Positions 47,160 to 57,884 of a stretch of 64,000 bases of DNA are shown here, piece by piece. The first letter of the stretch is position 1. Each line of letters opens with the position of its first letter. Position numbers and translations under genes: made by a program. The DNA comes from Jacaranda mimosifolia. Lineage: Eukaryota > Streptophyta > Magnoliopsida > Lamiales > Bignoniaceae. The notes under the pieces are model-generated. The model ran no database searches. It saw nothing but the letters and a program-made list of their open reading frames with translations, and had not been told where the DNA came from. The stretch spans positions 28,187,744 through 28,251,743 of the forward strand of contig CM032123.1 of the NCBI GenBank assembly GCA_018894105.1, written 5' to 3'.

Positions 47160-48240
47160 AACTACAAGTGATAGAGATACACGATTTAAATAATTAACAA
47201 AAAAATCAATATTTAAAAACAATATCAAGGATATCCGGAACTAAAATTATTATGAGGTATTAAAAAACGATCAAAGTTTTCGCAGTTTCCCTTGAACCCT
47301 AAGTTGCTCATTTAAGTTTTCTGATTAATTTTTCTAACTAAGCAATTATTATTGATATAAATTTCAATGCATTCAAGTCCTTCCAATAATACTTGCAATC
47401 AAATAATATAGTTAAGGACACTGGAGAAAGGCACAACGAATAATCTTTTAATGCTTAAGTCAAAATATAATTATACTTTGAGTTATTTTTTATAGCCTAA
47501 TTTGAGGATGTTCTTTTTCCTATTAGGTATGTAGAAGATTCTTTTAATTAAATTTAGATTAAATATTCACATCTACATGTATGAAAATTCTAATGTTGTT
47601 TGGACGAACAATATGTTTGGATTTGTTTCCAAATCCATTTTCCATCATTTTCACTATTTAAAAATAAATTATCATCAATTTTTCCACATTCTCACAAAAA
47701 TCTAAACTCATTTTATTCTAAAATATATTCTCCAATAATTTATATTTATTTTCTTTCTATTTTCATTACTAATCTTTCGCGACTTACAATCTACTGCGTC
47801 ATATACAGTCATGACTTTTTAAACAACTTATCTAAATATAAATTCATTTTCAAACCACTTTTTTTGAACTACCTTTTTAAATTTTAAAAGTACTAAAAAT
47901 AGAAAATAAAAATAAAACCATACCCAAATGGGAGGGATAGGATTCCGACTTATTTGGATTGAAAATCCAATCTTACACACACTAAGAGTCATTCAATTAA
48001 TTAAATATGAGCCAATTTTGCATAAAATGGATTTCAACAATCAACTTGATATTCTATATAACACATTATAAATAGTGTTGGCGTGTTTACACGTGTCCCT
48101 AATTCGTGTGAGATGTAAAATTACAGACAGAATAAGATAAGCCACAATTAACCAATGCTATAAAATCACCTATAAATTTTATGATCAGACATAAAAAAAT
48201 ACATAGTATAATATATATAAAATGAAAAGAAAAAGTTATT

Positions 48241-49240
48241 AGTCAAAGAAGTCTTTTCGACACAAATTCCTGACTGAAAAGGGGAAGGAACTAATTTTCA
48301 TAAAATACTCACACACACTAGAAAGTAGAAAGGCTACAACTACCCAAAAATAAAAAAGAGAAAAAATAAACCATACCAATACCATACACGAACCAACAAA
48401 TTAAGGAAAAGAAAAAATCCAAAAAAAGAAACAACTTAAAAGACACATAGTAGGGGTGTTGATGGTGGAAGGATGAAGTTGGCCCACAAAATGGCCGTTC
48501 CAAGCTGTATTTCTTCTATGTTTGGAAATTAAGTAGCACCTGTCCATATCCTTAATTTCATTTCCTTTCCTTTTTGTTTTCCTCATTTCACTAGCATTTC
48601 CTTCTCCGTCTCATCTCCCTCTGTAAATTCAAAATTTTTTAAAAAAAAAAAAAAAGAAAAAATAGAAAAAAGAGAGGAAAATTATGACAACCCTGTTCCA
48701 GATCATATCTCTGCATCACCACCACCCTCTCCCTAATCAAAATTTCAAACCCAAAACCCTCCTTTCCCTTATTCCTTAATCTCACCAATTTAATCACCCG
48801 TTTGCAGTTTTTTTTTCCCCTTTTTCTTTCTTGTTTTCTTTTGTGGTTGGAAACCTCGATGATTGGAACTTGAGGAGAAACAGAGTTTGAAATTCCGTTG
48901 ATGATTCACCTTTTCAGCTTTTCCCCACCACCCCATCATAGTCCATACGTACCCTTTTTCTGCTCTCTTGTACAGCTGATCCAACCCCACACCCCTTTTT
49001 CCTCTGTTTTGACCCATTACTGTTGTTTCTATTTCCTTCACTTTCCGCCTCAAAATTAGGGTTTTCTTTTTTCGTTGCTTCTATTTTGTTTTTATGGTAT
49101 TTTCTTTTTTTCCGCCCATTTAGTTTCTGTTTCTGTTCTCTTGATCTTCGTGCTTGGTGATCCCTTCTTCCTCCTCTGTCTGTCTGTCTGTCTTGTGAAT
49201 TCAAATTCAAACCCACTAGCCCTTGTTTCTCCCAATTTCA
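48241..49240. other. Upstream region of the RRM gene
   Basis: AT-rich sequence turns pyrimidine-rich (CT-rich on the plus strand) from about 48600. It includes (GTCT)n at 49175-49193. It probably holds promoter elements. The minus-strand frames at 48790-49216 are low-complexity Lys/Arg/Glu readings of the CT-rich strand. Confidence 0.5.
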
Positions 49241-49244
49241 CCTG

Positions 49245-49254
49245 TATATATAAT
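49245..49254 (+). promoter_or_regulatory. Possible TATA box of the RRM gene
   Basis: TATATATAAT lies about 260 bp before the start codon and follows a CT-rich stretch. If used, transcription would begin near 49275-49285. The position is inferred only. Confidence 0.4.
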
Positions 49255-49283
49255 TAAGTAAATAATTTAAAAGGAAAAAATTG

Positions 49284-49340
49284 ATGGCTTTTCAATCGCT
49301 TTCAGCCGTAGCTAGGGTTTTTCTAAGGTTTTCCTGTTAA
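49284..49340 (+). other. Upstream ORF 1 (18 codons) before the RRM gene
   Basis: ATG at 49284 opens MAFQSLSAVARVFLRFSC and stops at TAA 49338-49340. It would lie in the 5' UTR if transcription starts near 49245-49280, or further upstream. It might be removed by a 5' UTR intron, because a good acceptor (CTGTATCTTCCAG) ends at about 49439. Confidence 0.4.
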
Positions 49341-49341
49341 A

Positions 49342-49383
49342 ATGGTACTTTCTCTCCATTGGATCGACTTTAATATCACTTGA
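49342..49383 (+). other. Upstream ORF 2 (13 codons) before the RRM gene
   Basis: ATG at 49342 opens MVLSLHWIDFNIT and stops at TGA 49381-49383, one base after upstream ORF 1 ends. The same caution about a possible 5' UTR intron applies. Confidence 0.4.
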
Positions 49384-49512
49384 ATCACCGATCCCCCCCT
49401 TCTGTGATTAATTAATTAAACCCTTTCTGTATCTTCCAGAACTTCCTTCTCCCTTCTTTCTGTTACAAGCGACAAAAGTCAGTTTTAGTTTAATTAGTTT
49501 AATTGAACGATT

Positions 49513-52500
49513 ATGGCTTATCAGCAACAGCAGCAGCCGCCTATACCGGGTCCAAGCTCGGGTTCGGGGCCGGGTGGATTCCAGTATTTGAATTCTCCAT
49601 TCGGGGACACCACTTTCACTAAGGTTTTTGTAGGAGGGTTGGCTTGGGAGACTCAGAGTGAGACCATGAGACGTTATTTCGAGCAATTCGGGGAGATTCT
49701 TGAGGCCGTGGTCATCACCGATAAGAATACTGGCCGATCCAAAGGATACGGTTTTGTGAGCTCTTATTAACTTGATTGAAAAATATATTATTTTTCTTTT
49801 TGGTTTGAATTTCTGTTGATATTGTATTCTATCTTTCTTGGTCTCGTGTAAAGTTTGCCTTGTTGGTAATTGTACATTCTGATTTTGGACTATAGAAGAC
49901 TTGATATTGTTTGGTTAGCAAATAAATTTATTTTCAATTCCCATCTTGGCTGCCAATTTTATAACTATGAACGTCAATAAATAAGCTTTTTGTAATTTCT
50001 TGTGCTTGAGGTAGAAATGTGGTTAGTTGAATGACCTGGGTCTCAAAATGGTGTTTGTATGGAGGGTTTAGGTGACTTTCCGGGATCCTGAGTCAGCCAG
50101 GAGAGCATGTGCAGATCCATCTCCAATTATTGATGGGAGGCGAGCAAATTGTAATTTGGCTTCACTGGGGAGACCTCGGCCAGCTGTTCCTTTTGGTAAT
50201 AATATATACCTCATTTGCGTTGTGAAATATTCTGGATGATTACATCTTTTCACAATTTTTTGGTTCTCAAATCCTGCTGGAATGTTCTACCTCATCATTA
50301 GGAAATATTTCTATTTCATTTGTTATATCTCAAATGTCAATTGGGTTTATGTCACTGCATTAACAATTTGACTTGAAAAATTTGTTAATCTATTGATTGT
50401 ATTGGAGATCAAGCATAAGAATAGCATCAATTCCTGATTTAGAGGTATGATATCCTAGGCTAGATCCTGTATTTGCACATTTATGTGTTTGCTTCCTGTC
50501 CTTAATATGAACTTCTCAAGCATATTTTGGTCAAGAAAACTTTGATCTTTTGATTTATACTCTTGTGTTATCAATGGGAGCATGACTATCGACTCATATA
50601 TTGATTATCTAGGTTACATCTCAATCTAGCATCATAATGTATATCTAACTTTGTTTATTGCTCGTAGGGCGCCTTAGATCTCCAGCACCTTACCTTGGTG
50701 GTTTACCAGGTGCTAGGGGTGCTTATATTGGAGGTTTTGGCTACCAGCAACCTGTTACTTATGGATTTCAACAAGGCTTGATGTATTCTCCATATGGGTG
50801 AGCTACATTCTATGATATAATAATTGTATGGTGCTTGACAGATATTTGTAACTTGTATGGTATTTTGACAGATATTTGTAGATTTTGAAACTGCTTTGTC
50901 TGAATCTACATCCATAGTCCTGTTGTTTTTTGTCATTCTTGTCATTATTTTACTATGATGGCATTTCTTCTCTCCTTTGTCTTGGGAAGCAGAAAGGAAA
51001 TGGTATGACATTAGAGCGGAGAAATGCATAGTAAATTTGGCTCTGCAATAGTTAATGCCTGCTGCTGTACTTGATAGATCCTGGCTACTGCTTATAATAT
51101 CAAAATGTGTGATCAGTGAACTGGAACTTTAAGAATAGTTTTTTTTGAGTCTCAGACTATTTATGTTCATTGACTTCTTCCTTAGTTCCATATATAGAAT
51201 CTGTATGTTTGTTTTGTATTTTTATGTTGTTTTTGTTGCAATTCTTGATGATTCCAATTGTCACAGGTGCATGTCTTGCAGAAAGCAAGTAATTTTCCAT
51301 GTATATGTTGATTTAAATGCTGATACCATCATAGGTCTGGAGGCGCTAGAAAGAGACCTAACTATGCCTCTTAAAGATTTGAATGGTCCTTTGAACTTCT
51401 TTTGATTTGGGAATAAAGAGGGGACATCTTGGCTGATAGCACTCCTTTGGTCAGGGGTGGAAGCCTGAACCCATGTATCACCTCGGTGGGATTCTTTGTT
51501 TGGTTGCACGATTAGGAAGTCTCGAATGTGGAGACAGTTCGGCTGGTCATGTAAAAGGATTATCTAGATACTTTAAATCTCCCTGTAACCTGTGCAAAGA
51601 GCAGCTAACACTAGGATCTATCCCAAAGAAAACAATAGATGACTAGGTTTAGGCATGGAATTCGGCATCCATGCATAGGATGAGGCTATTCAAGCCCGAT
51701 AATCTAACTTATGGTTGCTATGACCTTGATCCAAATAGGGGTTGAAATCCATAGTTGCAGCAAGAACCATAGCATATCCTGCAATATTTTTGTATCTCCA
51801 ATTTTATCTGGGTGTTATCATGCACACAAGTAGTTTTATGCAAATGTTTGGTGTGTTTAGGTTTGAGGTGTAAGCTGCCCCTTTAGTTACTCTGCGTGCA
51901 TGATTAACATGGATTTGGTTATCTTCTTTTATTGATCACAGTAGTGCTCTTCCTGGAGAAACCACGAGACATGATCTTTTGGGTCAGTGAATCATATCTT
52001 CTTGAAACACTTAAGTAGGATTCTAGGTTGGTAGGGATGGGATACACGTGTTGAGAATAGTGAAAAGAGCAATTCAAACCTAAGGGTTATTATTCTTTTG
52101 GGTTTGTATTTGGTTTGTTGAGGTTAGTGAAAAAAGTAAATTCCAGCCCAAATTCTTCTTTTGCTTTCTTTATGCTTTGAATCAACTTACAGATCTATTA
52201 AAAAATTTTCTAGCCTTTATAGATTCTATCGTACATTAAAAAGTAAGCATTATGTATTATTTGGAAGACTTCATGGCTATGACCTTAATTGTTTATTTTA
52301 GTGCTTGTATTGTACGTCACTTCTAAGTTAATAATTCTCCATACAGTTGACTATTTAATTCTTTACTTGATGCAGATATGCTGCATACAGTCCAGAATAT
52401 GCTTATCCTCAGGTTAACATTGAGAAACTTGCTACTGAATTGTTCTCATGATGCCAGTATTGCTTTACATTTTGACACTTAGCAGTTGTTTTGACTTTTA

Positions 52501-54313
52501 GGGTGCTTACAGTCCTTATGGAAGTCAGCAATACCTTCACATATATGGTATGCCTGGAACAGTGAGCACAACTATGTATCCTTATAGCCAGTTGAGCCAG
52601 TCTATTCCAGGAAGTCATGGTTATACTGCATTGCCAGGATATCCGATGCCTGGTCATCAGATAGTGCAGTTTGGTGGGCCCAGTGTTAATGCGATTACAA
52701 CTACTTCAGTTCCAACTATTCCAGCACCATATCCTGCAGGTAAAGTATTTGGTTCCTCTGGCACAACATTATGTATCTGTATATGCACTATAAGTAATTA
52801 ATTGCATTCCCATGCTGTGTTTTCTTTTCTGGTTTTTTTCACAAGACTACTCCTAAAATGTGAAGGAGTTGGTTTTGGTTCTGATTAGGCTTTCTTAGAG
52901 CCTAATTAGTTTTCTCCTTAGTTTGTAAAAAATGGCTACTTTTTGATTTTGGGAGTTTCACAAAGAGGCAAAGAGGCACTGCCAAAATTTGAAAAGTTTT
53001 CACTGGTTTTTAGTATTGCTTAATTTTACTAATCACAAAAGCCACTTTACTCCCCCAATTTTAAGTGTTTTATCTGCTCAACACTGGTGGAAAATGGCAT
53101 ATGCCTCCGCCCATCCTGACCACTTCAACAGAATCACCAGCACCATAGTTATTGCAGCAGCAAGAACCAGTACCATTATCGGTGTCTTAACTATGACAAC
53201 CCCCTTCATCCCCTCTTCCCCCCAAAAATAAAATAAAAGCAATCTCTGCCCCCTTCCCCGCCATCACTGATTTTCCTGATTTGACTGGAAACCTCTTGGC
53301 TCCAGACCTATGGATGACCCCAAGAAATTCACTAGCAGTGCCTCAGCGATTGCCAGGCGTGAAGGTTGATGCATGTGAGTTTTAAGGCTGTGTTTCTCTT
53401 TAAGAATAAATCTGAAGTGTGGGGACTGGTATCTGCGATTCTGTACATCCTTTACATCTTTCTCTAATTTGTGTCTGTATGAGCTTTTCTTCTCTTTGCT
53501 TTATTCTCATGAATGGTTTCTGATGGCTTGGAGTCCTGTTCCACAAAGTTATGAATGCAAACTGATGGATTTTGGCAGATTTTAGTGTTGGTTTGTAGTA
53601 TTCCGAGGAGGTGGCTGTATGGATGATTTGTTAATGGCAGTTGTGTAAATTTCGTCACTGCCCTTAGTGTTTTGGTGCTCAAGGGATGTATGCTCATGCT
53701 GTCATGACGGTTCCCTGTTTTTCCTTGGGTTGGGTTGGGTTGGGGTGCATGACTGGCAGGTTGAAATAGAACCTAAGAGGTTGTTTTTGCCTCCTTTTAA
53801 GCGGATTGATTGTTTCTGTTGAATCTGGACCATTTATGCTCATTCAAGGGTAATGAGAAATTTCTTATGTCATATGTTCTTTCTTAGAGTGCAATCCAAG
53901 TCAGAATCAGTCTGCTAGATTTTGTGCTCTACAGGGGTTTTGTTCTCTGGTATCTCAAAAAACATTCTTCGTATTTATTTGCTGTTCTTTTAAATTCTAC
54001 AACTTGGGAATAGGGGAGGCTTGAGTTTGTGCTGGTGTTGAATGTATAAAATCTGCAATGCTCGGGGTAGCTTTCATTTCATCATGAAAAGAAATATTCA
54101 TCTACACCTACTCTGGGTGGCATCTATTTCATCCTTTCTGGATTCTTAGTGAAGGTTGTGGTTTAATTTTTTATATTTGAAAAGCAGATCTGGGCTAACA
54201 TGTTGGTTGCATCAGGTGTCGCAACACCTATTCCGCAACAGCCACAATTCATACTACCTGCGCATTCTCCTCAATTCATGCCAGGTAGCGGTTCTGACCA
54301 AAATGCTGGGTGA
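49513..54313 (+). CDS. Single-RRM RNA-binding protein, plant RBM24/38-like (SEB4/ARP1-like), six coding exons
   Basis: Coding exons are 49513-49755, 50072-50195, 50668-50797, 52376-52412, 52502-52739 and 54216-54313. They total 870 nt, or 289 residues plus stop. All introns are GT-AG and the phases (0,1,2,0,1) join without a break. A Gln/Pro/Gly-rich start (residues 1-24) is followed by [16 protein letters not shown] with RNP2 VFVGGL at 38-43. RNP1 KGYGFVTF is at 77-84, split by intron 1 after Phe81. The RRM ends with [15 protein letters not shown]. The rest is low-complexity, rich in Gly, Tyr, Pro and Gln ([49 protein letters not shown]) and ends GSGSDQNAG. Layout and length match the Arabidopsis At1g76460/At1g20880 type. 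The family binds mRNA in nucleus or cytoplasm and animal members act in splicing and mRNA stability; the role of this copy is unknown. It appears intact. Confidence 0.95.
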
Positions 54314-57110
54314 GGGTTTGATCTAGGTAAGCTTTCTTGTTCGTTTGTGGATTTACATTCTCTTGATTAAATATATGCCACATTTGTCCTGTTATTAAAT
54401 ACCATCTTTTCCAGGTTCCCTTAGATTGCAGCAGGACTAAGAACAGCAGTACTGCCACTTGATTGGCGGGCTTCAAATCTAGCCTTGCAAATTATTCATT
54501 TTGCATTCTAGAGGTATCTTTCTAGTCTAAAGAACATTTCTCTACTCATCTTTTTGTTTTTTGCTCCCTCACTTCCTATCTATCTTCAGTATTGCATCTT
54601 TCATGGTTGCTTCAATTTTGAGAGGGGCAATTTGGTAGATGATATAAAAAATTGCTTTTACTCTAAAGTCTTAGGAAGGAGTAACAATGACCTCCCTAAT
54701 GAAAATTTTATTGTTGTATGCTTGGTTTTGTCATACCTAACATCATTCATCCCTTTTGCAATTGTTGAATTTTGTCAATTTAGCATTGTAGTTCCATTTG
54801 GTTTCCTCCGATGTTTTATAAAAAAAAAATATATTTTTTTCATTTTAGAAAATCTAGTGATAAAGGCCAGGCTTAGAAATATGAGTGTTTCCAAGCCTAT
54901 TGGCATAATCTTTTCGGTCAAGATAAGAGTTCAAATATGTATATTCAGGCCCTAATTGCGAAGACCTTCAAGGCTAGACTCCTAACAAGTGGTATCAAGC
55001 TAATCTTTTAGATTCACGGCATCTCTGGTAGGAAGTTGTTGAAACGTGAGATGGCCCTTGGAGCAGGGCAATCAGCTATGGCTCTTGACAACGAGTATGG
55101 GGTTTGGAGGCACAGAAGGATAGGAAAAATGTGCAGTCTCCTCATAGAGTGGTTGAGGTCCAAGATAATGACTGCATGTGGAAATTTCTATGAAAAGGGA
55201 GGGTGCTGATGATGTGGTTGCTTGCATGTGGAGGAGATTTGTTAAGTTCATGTGTGAGTTAATTTCTCATGTTCGAGAACCTCGTAGCAATTGTTGGGCT
55301 TGTAGGTCAAGCTTAAGTTCAAAAATTTTGTGCCAGATCTTGCCATGTCTAGATTCCTAGGAAACTAATTTGCCTTGGGCAAATTGGAAAAATGCTTACG
55401 GTTGGGTCATCTAAGCCACTGATCCTCGAGTTGACAATAAAATCCCACATTACTAGATTTTGTGTTCTTAGATTTCTCTATTTGCCGTTTAATGCGCCGA
55501 ATGGCTATTGAACTGCATTCTGTTCGCTCCATAGATAATTTAAGAACTTGTTATTGGTGAAAATAGTGACCACCCTGTCTATAGAACATCCTTGCAGTTG
55601 AGGATCAATATTTACTGAACTTTCCCAAATTCATATGTCAAGGGGTTTTAAATATGTACAACAAAGCACCAGGGAAACTAGCGTCTCCAATTGGAGTCTC
55701 TCATAATACCTTGGGAATCCTTTCAAAAAGGTCTCTGCCCTTTTTCAAACGATGGTAAGCATTTTCCGAAAGTAAATTTCTTGAAGACGTTGGAAAACAT
55801 AAAAATGAAGCTGCATTGCTGAAGTATGATACAATTTGTGCAGTTGTATAAGAGAATTATGTCATCAGAGAAGGCTTTGGTGAGGGTGAAATCCTGATGA
55901 TTAGTAGTAAAATCCAGTAGAGATCCGTTGTTGGAAGTTTTACAGGCAAACGCACTGTATAATTTTTGCTGATAATTGGGGGAATTATGCACAATTATGG
56001 TTGATTTAGATACTTGATTGACAATTCGGGTTGAATCTGTTTTTAGATATTCTTGACTTGAATAGAAGACTTGAAGCAACATATATACCCTCTCAAGGGA
56101 CTTTCTAGAAACTTAATCCAGGTCTTGCCATTTTTTTTGGGAATACGAAAGACCTTAATATTTCTCCCTCTGGCCTGTTTTTTGAAGTTCTTGATTATTA
56201 AAAGGTGAAGTGTCTTCCCAAATATCCATGCAGTTCTATGCTTTAATTTTTTCACCCCAGGTTTTGATTCCCGTGGCGTATGGCCTTCTCTGTATTAGGT
56301 CCATGTATCATCAGGTTGTAAACCTGTGTTGTTACGATGGCCTTTTGTCATTTTAATTCCAAATGGGAGTGTTATGAGTATGACTTATGCCCCTTAATGA
56401 ATGCAATACAATTTTGAACTTAATGTTCTTTGCTTTTTCTTATGCGCCGGGGCTACTGCAAATAGGGGAAGGGAATGTTAGCCATGTTTAATTTTGAATT
56501 TCCTAAAATAGTAAATATTGACACAGATTTGGTTGAGCTGTTGTGTCTTGTTAGCAACTGAAAATCAACATATTTATTTTTGTGTACTATATTGTTGTTT
56601 TATCTTGTAATATTTGTACAACACGTGCAGGTCTTACATTGTCACGCTCACCAGAGAGGTCAATGTCCGAGTCGCTCCTGATGGTGGACAGAGGAAATTG
56701 AATGTGCGGATTGCACATCATCATCATCATCATAATCATCGTCGTCATCCTTTTTAACTTGCTGTGTATCTAAACTCGTCGTATTCTGCCAGCCTTCTGG
56801 ATGACTGGCAGAGTGTCTGTGGACTGATGGTCAGCTAGAAATGGTTTCTGGCTGCCAATGTGGGAATAATGAAATGTGTTAAAAAAGAAGAATTTATGGT
56901 AGAATCAACATATGATTCTTTTATAGTCCTGAGGAGGAGTCCCAGCATTTTGGGTGTGTAGATAGACATATAGTCTCTGGTGGTCTGGTCTTTCATGTTG
57001 CATCCCCTGCATTGTATTTAAAGAAATTGGGTCAGTATAATCCGTCCTGTGCATAAAAGCAGAAGATTTTAGGGTTCATTGAACATTCGCTCTCTTTGTA
57101 ATCTGGATGT
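54314..57110 (+). other. 3' UTR of the RRM gene with probable introns
   Basis: Thirteen bases after the stop there is a strong donor (CTAG then GTAAGC, 54327), with an acceptor TTTTCCAG at 54414. The next stretch, 54415-54513, ends at a donor GAG then GTATCT, and an acceptor ACGTGCAG at 56630 precedes 56631 onward. The final part contains a CAT repeat (56719-56737) and ends near 57100 in AT-rich sequence. If correct, the 3' UTR has two introns of 88 and 2117 bp. Inside the second is possible decayed retroelement DNA (TGGTATCAAGC near 54990). Ends and splicing are inferred. Confidence 0.5.
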
Positions 57111-57193
57111 TAATTTAGAGCCTGACTTCAAAATATGAAAGAAGCTCAAACGTCTTAAATAGGAAGATGGTTCTTTCTGTTAGTAGTTATTAC

Positions 57194-57230
57194 TTCTCTC
57201 TCTCTCTTCTCTCTCTCTCCATCTCTCTCT
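57194..57230. repeat. (TC)n microsatellite
   Basis: An imperfect CT run followed by GTGCATGTGGGTGCGTGCGCGC, shortly downstream of the RRM gene. Confidence 0.9.
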
Positions 57231-57884
57231 GGGTGCATGTGGGTGCGTGCGCGCTCATAGAACTAAATAACTTTGGTTTGCAATTCTATAGGTTGTGGGC
57301 ATGGTCTCTGTTTCTTTGTTTTAGGCTTTTTCCCATGTAAAATTGGTTCTCTTAGGGTTTAAATGATGTTTCTTGGTTTGTACTTTCGACCCCGGAGAGT
57401 AGAGATGATGTTAGGCGGGACATTTATTTTCATATCTTTTCAAAGTGACTTTTATTTATTTTCTTATTAATTTGCACTGCTTACCTATTACCTTCCGTGT
57501 GATGCTACTTTAAAAATGATTCATTGAAAATTACATAAACAATTGGCAATAGGGTTCACTGTGTAAAATATTGTTTATTTGGTTTTCATTCAAAAAAATC
57601 ATCCAACAATTTATTCTGTGATTTAATGTTCTCTAGAATGATAACGCTAAGAACAGATTAATGCTTTTGCTTTTTGATCTGCTTAATGGGATGGGCATTA
57701 TTATTATTATTTTTTACATCTTTTTTTGGTTTTTTTTTTTGTGTGTGTAGATATGTGATATGAGATTTTATCCTTGAATTGACTATTATTTTAAATAAAA
57801 AAGATTCACAATTATCTGGCCAAGATCAAACTAAAACAAAAAATTTTAAAAAATTATTTTGATAAGATTTTAATAGAAGAAAAT
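57231..57884. other. Spacer between RRM gene and solo LTR
   Basis: AT-rich sequence with T-runs and GTGTGTGTAG near 57740. Nothing else is recognised. Confidence 0.6.

Larger units (their letters stand above)
43966..48240. other. AT-rich intergenic sequence
   Basis: No gene was recognised. It contains a MITE (45741-46160) and a small retroposon (47093-47159). A GC-rich patch at 44960-45150 has several CCATGG palindromes, and (TA)n tracts occur near 45183-45260. The frames at 44930-45196, 46553-46762 and 47600-47887 reflect composition only. Confidence 0.55.

Noticed and set aside
47609..47929. Possible relative of the 45741-46160 MITE (TTTGGATTTG at the left, AATAAAACCATACCCAAA at the right)
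   Set aside because: The inverted ends agree over only a few bases and no duplication was found, so it is not called.
48790..49216. Lys/Arg/Glu-rich minus-strand ORFs upstream of the RRM gene
   Set aside because: They are the complement of a CT-rich promoter or leader stretch, without conserved features.
54960..55380. Possible copia leader or gag piece in the RRM 3' region (TGGTATCAAGC near 54990)
   Set aside because: Only the PBS-like word is suggestive. No LTR pair or gag motif could be read.
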